Source: Anisodus tanguticus
Lineage: Eukaryota; Streptophyta; Magnoliopsida; Solanales; Solanaceae
Direction: 5' to 3'
Assembly (NCBI GenBank): GCA_034509755.1
Contig: CM067561.1
Location: 2,980,646-3,044,645, forward strand
Length of the DNA: 64,000 bases
Of this stretch, positions 1-11,612 are shown in pieces (position 1 is the first letter of the stretch; the number at the start of each line of letters is the position of its first letter). A model generated the notes under the pieces. It saw only the letters and a list, made by a program, of their open reading frames with translations, searched no databases and was not told where the DNA came from. The position numbers were made by a program, and so were the translations under genes.

Positions 1-21
1 CTGTCAGACCTACTCTACACG

Positions 22-609
22 GTGTATTGCGCCGTAGGCACCGCCAAAGAGTTATGGGAAAAGCTACAGAAGAAGTACAACGCACAAGATGTTGGTACTA
101 AGAAATTCATCGTTGGGAAATTCCTGAAATTTCAAATGGTGGATAGCAAAATTGTGTTGTCCCAAGTCCAGGAATTCCAAATGATTCTACATCACCTGGA
201 TTTGGAAGGTATGAAACCAAATGAGCAGTTTTTGGTTGCATCACTGATTGAAAAGTTACTTCCCTCGTGGAATGAGTTTATAAGTTACTTAAAACTCAAG
301 ATAAAAGAAATGACATTTGAAGAACTTATTATCAAACTCCAAATTCAGGAAGATAATAAGAAGGCCTTGCCTAGGGGAAAACAACTCGCTGAGGCAAAGG
401 CAAATCTGGCTGAGGCCAAAGGGAACCTAAGCAAGAAGCGCAAGTTCCAGAAAGACGGTAAGACCCAAGCGGTGGAGAAGTTCAAGGGAAACTGTCACCA
501 CTGTGGGAAACCTGGTCACATGATCAAGGACTGCTGCAAGATAAAAATGAGCAACAAGAGAAGGCCAAGGCAAGGCACAGGTTATTATCGTCAAAGACAC
601 GCTTCTTGA
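22..609 (+). pseudogene. copia gag, C-terminal part with zinc knuckle
   Basis: This 195-residue open stretch is the C-terminal part of a copia capsid/nucleocapsid protein, which packages element RNA into virus-like particles. It carries the UBN2-type gag core and, near residues 158-171, a CCHC zinc knuckle (CHHCGKPGHMIKDC). A basic tail follows. The first Met is only the first in the frame; homology to gag starts before the window, so the true N-terminus is missing. Protease follows about 25 nt later in another frame. The host would not use this product. I call it a relic because the downstream pol is broken. Confidence 0.85.
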
Positions 610-634
610 CGACATAATTGAGGAGTTCTCGGCG

Positions 635-1315
635 GTGGTGCTTGAAGCAAACCTTGTTGAGAATCCCATGCAATGGTGGATGGACACGGGTGCTACCAGA
701 CACACTTATTCCAATAGAGATGCCTTCTCCACATATACACTAGTTACAAACAAGAAGTTATTCATAGGTAACAACGCTTCCTCTAACGTGCTGGGGATAG
801 GAAAGGTAGTCCTGAAGATGACTTTTGGAAAGGAGCTCACTCTGAAGGAGGTGATGAATGTCCTTGAGATTAGGAGAAATTTAATTTCAGGTCATTTATT
901 GATTAATACTGGTTTTAGGCTAGTATTTCAGTCCAATAAGTTTGTAATCGCCAAGAATGGAACTTTTGTGGGAAGAGACTTCGTATGTGAAGGCCTCTTC
1001 AAAGTTAACGCCATGTCTGTAATGCGTGCAAGCAATAATATTGAAGCTTCTTCTTACTTGCTTGAGTCCTCTAATTTATGGGATCATAGATTAGGACATG
1101 TTAACTATAAGTCCATCCAAAGGTTGGTTAAGTTGGAGTTGTTGCCGTCTATCAACGTAAACCCTCAACATAAGTGTGAGGTGTGCGTAGAGGCAAAACT
1201 CACAAAGATTCATTTTCGATCTGTCGAAAGGAATACCGCTCCTCTAGAACTTATTCACACATATATATGTGATTTGAAGTTTGCACAAACTAGGAGGGGA
1301 ATAAGTACTTTGTGA
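635..1315 (+). pseudogene. copia protease and integrase zinc-binding region
   Basis: The frame opens with the aspartic protease active-site motif MDTGATRHTYS (near nt 680) and runs into the GAG-pre-integrase domain. There LWDHRLGHVNYKS and CEVCVEAK give the HHCC zinc-binding signature of the integrase N-terminus. In an intact element these domains are one polyprotein with RT. Here the frame ends at 1315, just inside the integrase core, after a single-base frameshift; the homologous reading resumes in another frame with YFVTFVDDSTRY-like residues. There is therefore no functional polyprotein. Confidence 0.85.
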
Positions 1316-2420
1316 CATTCGTTGATGATAGCACAAGGTATTGTTACCTTTATTTGTTGAAAAGTAAAGATGAAGCCTTTGAAGTATTCCGATGTTAAAA
1401 AGAAGAAGTTGAAAACCAACTAAGCATGCAGATTAAATCCATTCATAGCGATATATAGAGAGAAAACGTAGCACCGTTATAGGAATATTATGCTGAATCG
1501 GGCATTGTTCATCAAACAACGGCTTCATACTCACCTCAGTCGAACGGTATTGCTGAACGCAAGAACCGCACATTGAAAAAAATAATGAATGCCTTTCTCA
1601 TCAATTATGGTCTTCCCCAAAATATGTGGGGAGAGTCGTCCTTACCGCTAATACGATTCTTAATAGAGTCCCACATAATGGTAAGGACAAAACTCCATAT
1701 GAATCATGGAAGGAAAAGAAACCCACCTATAAATATTTAAAGGGGTGGGGTTGTTTGGCAAAGGTCGAAGTGCCCAAGCCAAAGAAGGTCAAGATTGGGC
1801 CTAAGACTATAGATTTCATTTTCATCGGATATGCAAATAACAGTAGTGCTTATCGCTTCTTAGTGCATAAGTCATATATTCCAGATATCCACGGGGGTAC
1901 AATCATGGAATCAAGGAATGCTCAATTCTTTGAAGATACTTTTCCTAGAAAGGAAAAAGACATAATCTCTTGCAAACGAAGTTATGAACAAAGCTCTCAG
2001 GAACCAGGAGTCGTTGACTGCCCGGATCTAGATAGATCAGATCTAGTGGACTTAGAAGTGGTTGAATATCCGGAAACTAGTGTTCCGGATTCTCAGAACT
2101 TTGATACTCCAGAGATGGAAAAGAGGCAAAGTAAAAGGGCCAGGAAGGATAAATCCTTCGGTCCTGACTTTGTAGCTTATATGGTTGATGACGAACCAAG
2201 GTCAATTGTTGAAGCATTGTCAACTCTAGAGTCACCGCTCTGGAAAGAAGCTATTGAGAGTGAAATAGACTTCATCCTGCATAACTATACTTGGGAGTTG
2301 GTTGATCTTCCTCCGAGAAATAAACCGTTGGGTTGTAATTGGATACTCAAACGGAAGTATAAAGCAGATGGGTCTATAGATAAGTACAAGGCCAGGTTGG
2401 TAGTCAAGGGCTATCGGTAG
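1316..2420 (+). pseudogene. copia integrase core to start of RT, frameshifted
   Basis: Integrase core residues are read in shifting frames: the catalytic-core surroundings near 1430-1480 contain stops, and an SPQSNGIAERKN segment (near 1540) marks the third catalytic residue. From 1626 an open frame of 264 residues covers the integrase C-terminal region (GWGCLAKVEVP, IDFIFIGYANN), a variable acidic linker, and the start of RT (WKEAIESEIDF, NWILKRKYKADG). It ends at a TAG (2418) where related elements have Gln. Frameshifts near 1300 and 1625 and several stops make it non-functional. Confidence 0.85.
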
Positions 2421-3587
2421 AAGGAAGGCCTTGACTATTTTGACACACACTCCCCAGTGTCTAGGATGACGTCCATACGAGTATTTTTTGCGATCGCAGC
2501 ATTGTGTGACCTTAAGATACATCAAATGGATGTCAAGACAGCCTTCCTAAATGGTAATTTGGAAGAAGAAATCTATATGGAACAACCCGAGGGGTATGTG
2601 GTTCCAAGGCAAGAGAAAAAAGTCTGTCGACTTGTCAAATCTCTGTACGGGCTGAAACAGGCCCCGAAATAATGACACGAAAAATTTGATAGTACTCTAC
2701 TATCAAAGGATTTCTTTATTAATGAATGTGACAAATGTGTCTACACGAAAGGTAACTCTGACTCGTTCGTCATGATATGCATGTACGTAGATGACATGTT
2801 GATCACACGGAGCAGTCCTAGCTTGATCTTAGAGACTAAAAACATGTTGAAACAATGCTTCGACATAAAGGATATAGGTATCACAAATGTCATCTTAGGG
2901 ATAAAGATCTCTAAGACGCCTGACGGACTAGTCTTATCTCAGTCTCACTACATCGAGCATGTGTTGAGAAAGTTTACGATGTTTGACAGTTCGCCTATGA
3001 AGTCACCACTGGATTGAAATTAAAAGATTGATAAAAATCGTGGTGCACCCGTATGCCAGGAGCAATATGCACAGGTGATTGGGAGTTTGATGTACATAAC
3101 AAACTGCACCCGACCTGATATTGCTTATGCAGTCAACAAGTTGGCTAGGTTTACCCGTAATCCGAGTAATGATCATTCGAAGGCATTGAATCGGGTACTA
3201 TGATACCTGAAATATACGCTAACCTACGGGTTGTATTATTCGAGATATCCAGATGTACTAGAGGGGTACAGTGATGCAAATTATTTATCTGATATAGAGA
3301 ACACCAAGTCCACCAGTGAGTATATATTTACAATTGATGGTGGGGCTATGTCTTGGAAATCCTCTAAGCAAACTTGCATCGCCCGATCCATGATGGAATC
3401 GAAGTTTATCGCTTTAGACAAAGCAGGAGAAGAAGCTGAAGTGGCTTCACGACTTCTCAGAGGATGTCCCTTGTTGGGAAAAACCCATACCTTCTGTAAT
3501 GATCCACTACGACAGCCAGTCGGCTCTAGGAAGGACACGGAGTTCTATGTACAACGACAAGTCTTATCACATTCGACGGAGACATAA
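2421..3587 (+). pseudogene. copia reverse transcriptase and RNase H remnants
   Basis: RT motifs occur in order: MDVKTAFLNG (near 2525), SLYGLKQAPK (near 2640) and the catalytic MYVDDML (near 2780). RNase H-like residues follow between 3231 and about 3587 (GYSDANYLSD, MSWKSSKQT). Stops at 2670-2675 (TAA TGA, where the family has Gln-Trp) and 3201 (TGA, where the family has Arg) break the frame. The RNase H end is also frameshifted. The catalytic YVDD motif is kept, unlike in the related copies at 6322-12766 and 60661-64000. Confidence 0.85.
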
Positions 3588-4362
3588 GACTGTTAGCCAG
3601 GTGATCACCACGGGTATAATATCCATTGATTACATAAAAATCAAAGGATAACATAGCGGACCCACAGACAAAGGGCTTATCCAAAGATCAGATGTTCTGC
3701 CTGTCTAAGGGAATGGGCTTAAAACCCAAGCTATAAGGACCAATACGGTGGTAACCCAACCTTACTGACTGGAGATCCCAGGAATTAGGTTCAATGAGAA
3801 AATAAGCTGTAAAGGTTCAATTGAGCACTTAGGTGGAAGCATAAGCACTTCTGATAGTGATTTCGGTAAATAAACATCAAATCCAAAGTCGTTCCCGCGA
3901 TAGACGTTAAGTGTTATCTGTAGTATGGGTAAAGGTTTTCCAAAACCTTTAATGATCCTCAGCGGTTGAAGTTAGGTTTGGGAAAACATTTAATGGGTCC
4001 TAACACTTGCAAAGTGGGGTATAGCAGGATACCTTGTAGGAGACCACCTATTTAAGTGCAAGAACAGGCCTCTTCAAATGAACGTACTTAAGAATCCAAG
4101 AAGTGTCCATGGCCACAACGGATAAAACATTATGAATAACAGAGTAAGGGAAGTTATTGTGTTGGTACCGTTGACTTGGCTTACACTAAACACTGACAGT
4201 TCAAGACATCACGTTCACCGCACAGTAAGTAAGTCTGATGGTATTCAACTATGGAATGTTCAAAGCTGAAGCTACCTCTCCTGATGCAACATCAGTCCGC
4301 TGAAAGATTGCTGGAAAAGACATCATGTGAGTGCGCCAAAATCTCTTTCAATAGGGGATTAT
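3588..4362 (+). other. 3' non-coding region of copia element
   Basis: About 775 bp separate the end of RNase H from the LTR. No coding frame is visible. The stretch is conserved with 10820-11612 of the second element, including a block around 3740-3790 about 'aacccaaccttactg...ggagatccca', so it belongs to the family rather than being an insertion. Confidence 0.7.
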
Positions 4363-5269
4363 TGGAAATTTACTAATGTTGAATTAATTTTATCCCATTA
4401 TTTATCACTCGAACAATTAGAGCCCCACACGTCATAAACGTCATTTCCACACACGTGCACACGTAGTGCCAAGTATCTCAAATTTTATTAGTGAAAGAGA
4501 TATTGGTACGTAAGCGAGACGTTTGAGACATAGAATAATGGACGATTATTGGCCAAATGACAAGTATTCCACGTTGGTAAACGAATGAAGAAGTGTAAGA
4601 TGAAATGAGTCGGAAATTGACGCGAACGGCCGCGGTGCAGCCCCGTCGGAGCCGAGGTGCCAGAGCACCGTGGAGCTAATTGGGTATTCAACCACTGGAG
4701 CCGCGGTGCTAATTCGCAGAGCCACGGCGTTTCGGAGGCAGAATGTTGCGACGGAAAGATGAAAGTTCTGACTTTTGGGCTGGTTTTGGAGCATTGAATC
4801 TCCATTATTTGGCACATGAATTTAGCCATTATTTAGCTGAATGTAACCCCTCAATAAGTGCTATTACTTGGCTATTGAAGGACATTAGTTGGCCAGTTGA
4901 GGAGTTATCTCATTACACTATAAATTGAGGCATTTGGCTCAATTGTTCAATACTTACAGAATTTTCTGAAATCTTCTTCTTCCTCTCTAGCAAGTTTACT
5001 ATATTCAAAGTTCTTCAACAGTAACACTTGAGTTTCCTTTGCTCATTCGTTAAGTTGTTGTTGTATCTTGGGAGACTATTTCCCGACACCGTAAAAGGAT
5101 ATATACAGGGCAATCTTGTCTTAAAGACATAGTGTCATCACTCGACTCAACAAATCACAAGGAGTTTGTAACGTTCTTGATTCTAGTTTGTTATAATCTT
5201 TAGTTTATCGTTTCTAGCAATTTATAATATTTACTTACTTTCCATTTTCTGCAATTGTTGTAACCCACA
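4363..5269 (+). repeat. 3' LTR of copia element 1
   Basis: It starts TGGAAATTTACTAATG directly after a purine-rich tract. It shares its first ~130 bp and its 'gggcaatcttgtcttaaagac' block with the LTRs at 6322 and 11613. The right border is approximate: I place it at the CACA near 5269, since no target duplication can be checked. Confidence 0.75.
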
Positions 5270-5360
5270 ACTTGTTTAGAAAACTGATCATCAGTAGAGA
5301 TGGGATGAGGCATTTAGGACATTATTTGATCATTAATATCTGATTATGTTGTGAATGAAC

Positions 5361-6284
5361 TTAGTAGGCTATAATACTCCTCGTAATTCCATCCAAAAGA
5401 TTGCTCAACGCGAACAATGTCTCTTCCACCGGTGCAACACTAGCCTTGGCACGTTCGAATACTTATTGCTATTGAAACTGATCATTCTCAGAATTATTAA
5501 TACTAGCACAAAGTCCTTGTAAACCACTTGTGGGTACATAATTTTGATACTTCTCATGATCCTCAGAAATTTAATTAGCACAACTTATTGAGTCCACATA
5601 TTGATTTTGATCTTCCACATACCCTACCATAGGCTGCTCCGACGAATCGAGAGTAATATTCTCATGATCTCCACTGCTACTTATCTCTATATGGATATTT
5701 GAACACAATCCAATACTAATATTAGCACAAAATCCTTTTTTCATCAACTTCCTCTTAATGTGACATAAAACAAAGTCCTCACGTCGAATTTGACCACACT
5801 TCCTCAACAACGCAAGTATTTTATCACTAAGAAAGTACTCTTGCATTCTCCAAGCATATTGTTGATCTTCATCATCATTATGATCATCATAACGAAGGGT
5901 TTTCTTGAGCCCAATTGTTAACATTTTAATCTTATCTAAAACATCTTAAGCCTTGTCCAAACCTTTCCATGTGACGCCACCAACCATTGTCCTAATGAAG
6001 TTTTTACCATTCACTGATTTTCTCTTCAACTGAGTAAAGAAATAGTTCACATCTGTTGCCTCTCCTTCCAGGGATAATTCATCGAATATATCACACGACT
6101 TTTTGTTACCGTACAAGTCTACATTGTCTCTATTATGAACGCATTCAAAAAGCTTACTGGAAACAAACTTGAGGAGATAACTTATGAGCTCTTCATCTAA
6201 AGGAAGAAACCTCATACCTGTAATTGTATAACATGAGCTACTTCCTTCGCAGTTCGTTATCATCTTCTTCTTCTTCTTTTTCAA
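5361..6284 (-). pseudogene. intronless NAC-domain transcription factor pseudogene
   Basis: Read on the minus strand from ATG 6284 to TAA 5361, one frame of 308 codons contains all five NAC subdomains in order: A (GMRFLPLDEELISYLL), B (VDLYGNKKSCDIFDE), C (YFFTQLKRKSVNGK... WKG), D (IGLKKTLRY) and E (WRMQEYFL, DFVLCHIKRK). NAC proteins are plant transcription factors whose domain binds DNA and dimerises. The frame is never shifted, but four internal stops interrupt it at 5946, 5571, 5469 and 5463 (first base on +). A C-terminal tail (RAKASVAPVEETLFALSNLL) stays recognisable after the stops. There is no intron inside the NAC domain, so it is either a retrocopy or a member of an intronless subfamily. 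It lies between two copia LTRs, 38 bp from the second. Confidence 0.85.
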
Positions 6285-6321
6285 CGGCGGAAAAAACCAA
6301 ATTTAGAACCCTATTTTTTTT

Positions 6322-7113
6322 TGGAAATTTACTAATGTGGAATTAAGTTTATTCCATTATTTATGACTCGAACAATTGGGGCCACACACGTCAGAAATAT
6401 CGTTTCCACACACGTGCAATCTTAGTGGCAAGTATCGTAAATTTCGTTAATGAGAGAGATATTAGTACGTAAGTGAAATATTTGAGACATAGAATGATGG
6501 ACGGTTATTGGCAAAATAACAAGTGTTCCACATTGGTAAACGAAGTAAGGATTGTGCGAAGTGTAAGATGGTATGGGTCAGAAAAGGGTCGCGGAGTCGA
6601 GAAGGGCTGCGGCGCCCCCTTGTAGCACCGCGACGCCTGATTGGAAGTGAGCATTGTGAGTTTCTGGCAGAATTAGTGCCGCGACGCTATTGTGGCAGAT
6701 CCGCGACGCTTCATTGGCAGTGAATGCTCGATGGAATCCCAAAGTTTGGTTGTTGAGGTGGTGTTGTGATTTTCCACGCTTCCGTAAACCCTATATACGG
6801 GGGCAATCTTGTCTTAAAGACAGAGAGTCATCTCTCAACTCAGCCGGTGGTGTTGTGATTATCTAATTGGTTGCTACGTGTTTCAAGTGTGAACTAGAAT
6901 CTCAAAGGACTCTAACCGTTCGGATTCTCAGCGGATCTACAAGCCACAAGTGTAGCAGTTCATGTTCTTGTATTTCCGAATACAAGATACATATTTCAAG
7001 TTCCAATTCAAGATCAAGATAGTGACCACTTGTTGTTATAATCTTTGTTGTTTATCCTTTCGATCACTGTAATAGTTATTTACTATTTCCATACGTGCTT
7101 TACATATCCAACA
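6322..7113 (+). repeat. left LTR of copy A, internally deleted
   Basis: It runs from TGGAAATTTACTAATG to ATATCCAACA and is 792 bp against 1154 bp for the right LTR. The size gap is one internal deletion just after 'ttgttgaggtgg' (near 6760), which removes the segment with the LTR's CCTATAAATTGAGG TATA region. This copy should be promoter-less. No primer-binding site for initiator Met tRNA follows it. Confidence 0.8.
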
Positions 7114-7989
7114 ATTTTAAGAAAAGATTATATTAGTGCTCGAAAGATGTTTGCCAGCTGATATGGTCCCAAATCTGGCTGTGGTTTTCTTCTTGAAAAC
7201 TGTTCTGTTGACAGTTCTGTTAACAGTTCAAACATTGTCTCTGTCAACTACCGTGCTTTCAAATCTGGTCCTAGTTTTATTTTTCTTTTTGACGACAGTT
7301 ACAAATCTATTTCCGTCAAAGGTGGGATCTCTGGATCTGATGCTGAGTTTCAAGATACTGCTGATAGTCATGCTAGTACGGCTAAATATCAAGGATGAGT
7401 TGGTGGCACCGCTCCCGAGAATGGTGGAAACAAGCGCCCACGAGAGGCTGAGGATCTCTACTGGACAAAAGGAGAAGGCTGAAGATGATGTTCTATCATG
7501 TAGCAAAAGGCCTATATCTGTCCCAGACAAAGGATCCGAATTATGGTAAAGAGGATATGGACACTCAGTCTAACTGACGTTGGCCAGAATCCAAAAGGTT
7601 TAAGTTAATTATCCTTCCTTATATATAATGGATTTAGTTAATATCTGAATAAAAGTGTGTAAAGCAAGGCTAGAAATATGAAAGTGTTTTCATTAAAAAC
7701 TCATATTCCCTACACTCTAAAATCAGATATTGAATCTTCTTCCTTCTCGTATAAAGATTGGACTATTGTAAACAAAACTTAAAAGATCCGTTCTTTTGAG
7801 TGTAATTATTACAAGTGTGTAAAGTATGTTCGCACATATGAAGGATAGAGATCCACTGACTGTGCGAAAACTATTACCACTCTTAAGCAAGCGCCAGGAA
7901 TTGTCTGGGCACCAATCTCAAAGGAAGAAGACTAAAAGATAATGGCTTATCTTAAGATGTTGAACCTATCACACTGTCTGACAGAATAT
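7114..7989 (+). other. 5' interior of copy A, no coding homology
   Basis: There is no recognisable domain. An open frame at 7136-7549 has no family resemblance and low-complexity composition, so I do not call it a gene. The part from about 7560 aligns with the outermost part of copy B (63650-64000, reverse strand), so it is element-derived. Confidence 0.5.
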
Positions 7990-8011
7990 CCTTTATTTGA
8001 TAGGATGATAT

Positions 8012-8310
8012 TGGACACTCAGTCTTACAAAGCCTACAGGCGACTGGAGTGGGCCAGAGTTTCCAAGTCTTAAATGATATGAAAGCCAAAAGAAAGACAG
8101 AAAAGTAATGGACACTTAGTGAGATGGGCCAGAGTTTCCAGGTCTTAAATGATCTGAAGGCCAAAAGAAAGGCAAAAAAGTAATGGACACCTAGTGAGGT
8201 GGGGCAGAGTTTCCAGGTCTTAAATGATCTGATGGCAAAAAGAAAGGCAGAAAAGAAATTGGACACATAGTCTGCCAAAGCAACTGGAGTGGGCCAGAGT
8301 ATCCAGATCA
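8012..8310 (+). repeat. tandem repeat replacing gag in copy A
   Basis: Four units begin with TGGACACnnAGT at about 8012, 8108, 8183 and 8259 (spacing 96, 75 and 76 bp). Each contains 'gggccagagtttccaggtct' or a close variant. A more diverged unit lies near 7560. Related units occur in reverse near 63370-63640 and at the window end (63960-64000), with a different number and order. Only the position (directly 5' of protease homology) suggests it stands where gag belongs. Confidence 0.85.
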
Positions 8311-8329
8311 CATATGATCCGATTACGCC

Positions 8330-10820
8330 CTAACCACGGGCAAGAGGTTGTTCATGTAAAGCAACACCACCTCTAAAGTAGAAGGGGTTGGAGAGGTTGT
8401 CCTCAAAGAACTTCAGGGGATGGGATCACTCTAAAAGGAGGTGATTTATGTCACAAACTTGGTTTAAGAGACGTTGTTGGTCAAGCTGGTTTGAGACTAG
8501 TCCAATAGGTCTGTAATAACTAAGAATGGTACAGTATGTTTGTAGCTAAATAAATGATATATTTGTAATTAGTGCATCTATGCCATTCGTAGATTAAGAC
8601 ACGTTAAATAGAAAGTCATTCAAAAGCTAACGAAGTAGAGATTGTTGCCTTCTGTCGACATAAACCCTCAAAATGAATGTGAGGTAGGCGAAGAGGCAAA
8701 ATCACATTTCCATTTCGTCAAAGGAATAGCGTAAGAAGCACCACTCCTCTAGAACTTAGTCACACCTACATGGGTGAATTGAAGTTTGTACAAAATAGAG
8801 GGGGGAGACAAGTTCCGTCAAAGGAATAGTGAAAGAAGCACTGCACCTCTAGAACTTAGTCATACCTACATGGGTGATTTGAAGTTCATACAAAATAGAG
8901 GGGGAAGACAAGTACTTTGTGACCTTTATTGATGATGGTACAACGTATTGCATCCTTTGTTTGTTGAAAATCAAAGATGAAGTTGTTGAAGCGGATAAGC
9001 GCTACAAAGCAGAAGTTAAAAATCAACTAAGCCTACAGATTGAGGAATTCGTAGTGATAGAGGGGGAGAATGTGAAGCATCGTTCATAAAATGACTGCTC
9101 ATTACTCACATAAGTCTAACAATATTAGCCAAGCGCAAAGTCGTACGCCCAAAATATGTGGGGCAAGGAGATCCTTACCGCTAATGCAATTCTCAACAGA
9201 ACTACGCATAAGGATAACCCTCCGTGTGAAACATGGAAAGGATCCCACCTACAAATGTTGTGTTATGGGGTGGCTTGGTAAAGGTTGGAATACCGAATTA
9301 TGTCAAGTTGGACCTAAGACTGTAAATTGCATATTCACTGGATCTGCAAATAACAGTAGTGTTTATCGCCTCTTGGTGTCAAAGAATGCTGAATTCTTTG
9401 AAGATAACTTTCCTTGAGAAGGAAAAAAAAGTAATTGCTCGAGGTTAACAAGAACCCGCGAGTGCCTAACTATCTAGAACTAGACGTTCCGTATCTACAG
9501 GACTCAAAAGTTGTTGACTATCCAAAACTTAATAGTCTAGATCTACAAAACTCAGGAATTCTAGATGTTGAACCGAGACGGAGCAAAGAGGGGGACAAAG
9601 ACTTGTTCTAGGCCTTTTAGCTTGTATGGTTGAGAATGAACCATGGAGAATTAACATAGAATTGTCATCTCCAGAAGCACTGATTTGGAAAGAAGCTACA
9701 GAGAGAGAAATAGATTTCATCAGATAAAATCATACTTGTGTAATGGTTGACCTTTCTCCGGAAAAAGAACCTTTGGGGTTGTAAAAGTGGATACTCAAAA
9801 GTGAGTACAAAGTAGATGGATTTATTGATGAGTATAAGGCCTCGTCTACTTGAACACGTGCTCCTCTGTGAATAACTTAACGTCCAGGGCCATTTCAGTC
9901 TTGCGTGACATGGATATTGAGACAGCCTTCCTAACCGGAGAGTTAGAAGGAGAGGATTAGAGTTGGTTTGTTGGACTGTTGGGCTTCTTCCTGAACTTTC
10001 ATTTTGGTCTATGAAATGTTTACATTTTGGTCCTGGAAGTTTCAAATAAAACAAAAATAATGAATCTGACAACAGAAACATTGACTCTGAAGTTAGAAAG
10101 CCAACAGTTGAAAAACCAACAGTCTGAAATTGGAAGTCATATTGAAACAAAAGACTCGATATGAAAGATATGGGTATCACATATGACATCTTAGGAATTG
10201 GGATTTCTATGAAATCTAACGGGCTAGTCTAACTCCAAACTCAGTTGTGAGATATTTGATAGTCTCGTTGAAGCCACTCATGGATATGAATCATATAATT
10301 AATTGGAATCATGGTACACCCATATACAAGGAGGGATATGCGCGTCACATGTAGTTCAATGTATTGTACATACTACAACCGACCTGGTATCGTCCTACAA
10401 AGTAGATCAGTTGAACTAAGGTTCACTCGTGAATCTGAAAATGATCGATAGAAGGCGTTAAGTCGGATATGACGATATCTGAAATATTTGCTTATCTACG
10501 GATTATGGTATTCTGGATGTCCAGCGAGTCTGGAGAACACAGTGATGCAAACTGGACATCAGATATGAAGAACATCAAAGTCACAAGTAGATGTGTATAG
10601 TGTGTCTTGGAAAATCCTTTAAGCAAACTTGCATCGGCCGATTCATGATGGAATCAGAGTTTATCGCTTTAAAAAAGCATGAAAAGAAGTTGAGTAACTT
10701 CACGACTCCTTAGAGGACGTCCTTTATTGGGAGAAACTCGTACCTTCGACAGTTATACACTGCGGCTAACCGATCGGCTTCAGGAAGGGCACGGATGACG
10801 GCGTCTGGACATATCTGTCG
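8330..10820 (+). pseudogene. scrambled copia protease-integrase-RT-RNase H remnants
   Basis: DNA-level alignment to element 1 shows protease (8340-8530, matching about 750-960), the integrase zinc region (8560-8700), the integrase core start (8880-9060), the integrase C-terminal region (9120-9420, with GSANNSSVYRLLVSK), the RT start (9620-9960), a late RT piece (10150-10270), and RNase H pieces (10480-10820). Every frame is closed by stops and indels. The RT catalytic segment is missing and unrelated DNA lies at 9961-10143. Nothing here can encode a working protein. Confidence 0.8.
8716..8915 (+). repeat. 100-bp tandem duplication in integrase relic
   Basis: Two adjacent 100-bp copies (8716-8815 and 8816-8915) each start CGTCAAAGGAATAG and contain 'ctctagaacttagtca'. 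They differ at several sites. Copy B has only one copy, so the duplication is private to copy A. Confidence 0.9.
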
Positions 10821-11612
10821 GATCTGTCGGAGACATAAGACTGTATGATAGTTGATCATCACGGGTGTCACTTCCTTGATTACTAATCAAAGTATATAGC
10901 AGACCCTTTAACTAAGGGACTACCTAAAAAGCAAGAGTTTTGTCTGTCTAGGAGAATGGGCTTAAAACCCAAACAATACGAACCTTTGTGGTGGTAACCC
11001 AACCATACTGATTGGAGATCCCAAGAATTTGGTTCAATGGGAAAACTAAGCAGAAAAAGGTTCAGTTGAGCGTTTCGGTAAAAGCAAGAGCACTTCGGAT
11101 TATGATTTGTGTAAAGAAAGGTAAATCCAAAGTCGTTCCCGCGATAGACATTAAAGTGCTACATGCATGGTGGGTAAAGGTTAAGCTTCCAAACCTTTAA
11201 CGATTCTCAAATGGTTGAGGCTAAGGTTGGGGAAACTTTTAATGATTCCTAACACTTGTGAAGTGGGGTATAGCAGGATACCTTGTAGGAGAATACCTAT
11301 TTAAGTGCGAGGACAGACCGCCTCAAGTGAACGTACTTAAGAATCCAAGTGTGTCCACGGCCACAACGGACAAAACAATAAGAAGAAACGAATAAAGGGG
11401 AGGTATTGTGTTGGTACCGTTGTCTTGGCTTTAATTAAACACTGACGGTTCAAGATATCACATTCACCGCGCATTAAGTAAGTCAGATGGTATTCAACTA
11501 GAGAAGGTTCAAAACGGAAGCTACATCTCCTAATGCAATATCTTTTCGCTAAACGATTGCTGAAAGTAGGCACTTTGTGTGTGCGCCAAAATCACTTTCA
11601 AGAGGGGATTGT
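10821..11612 (+). other. 3' non-coding region of copy A
   Basis: This aligns along its length with 3588-4362 of element 1, ends in the purine-rich 'agaggggatt', and is followed at once by the LTR. A short open frame (11012-11200) is not conserved as protein. Confidence 0.65.

Larger units (their letters stand above)
1..5269 (+). mobile_element. Ty1-copia retrotransposon, 5' end outside window, decayed
   Basis: The order gag, protease, integrase, reverse transcriptase, RNase H, then LTR identifies a Ty1-copia element. The 5' LTR and the start of gag lie outside the window. The pol reading frame is broken by frameshifts near 1300 and 1625 and by stops at 2418, 2670, 2673 and 3201, so the element is dead. 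Its 3' non-coding region (3588-4362) and LTR are clearly related to those of the element at 6322-12766, so both belong to one family. A purine-rich tract (around 4351-4361) sits directly before the LTR. Confidence 0.9.

Noticed and set aside
7136..7549. 137-codon open frame
   Set aside because: No domain, not conserved in related copies, and an odd low-complexity composition; probably chance.
7952..8311. 119-codon minus-strand open frame with repeated FKTWKL
   Set aside because: It is a by-product of the TGGACAC tandem repeat on the opposite strand.
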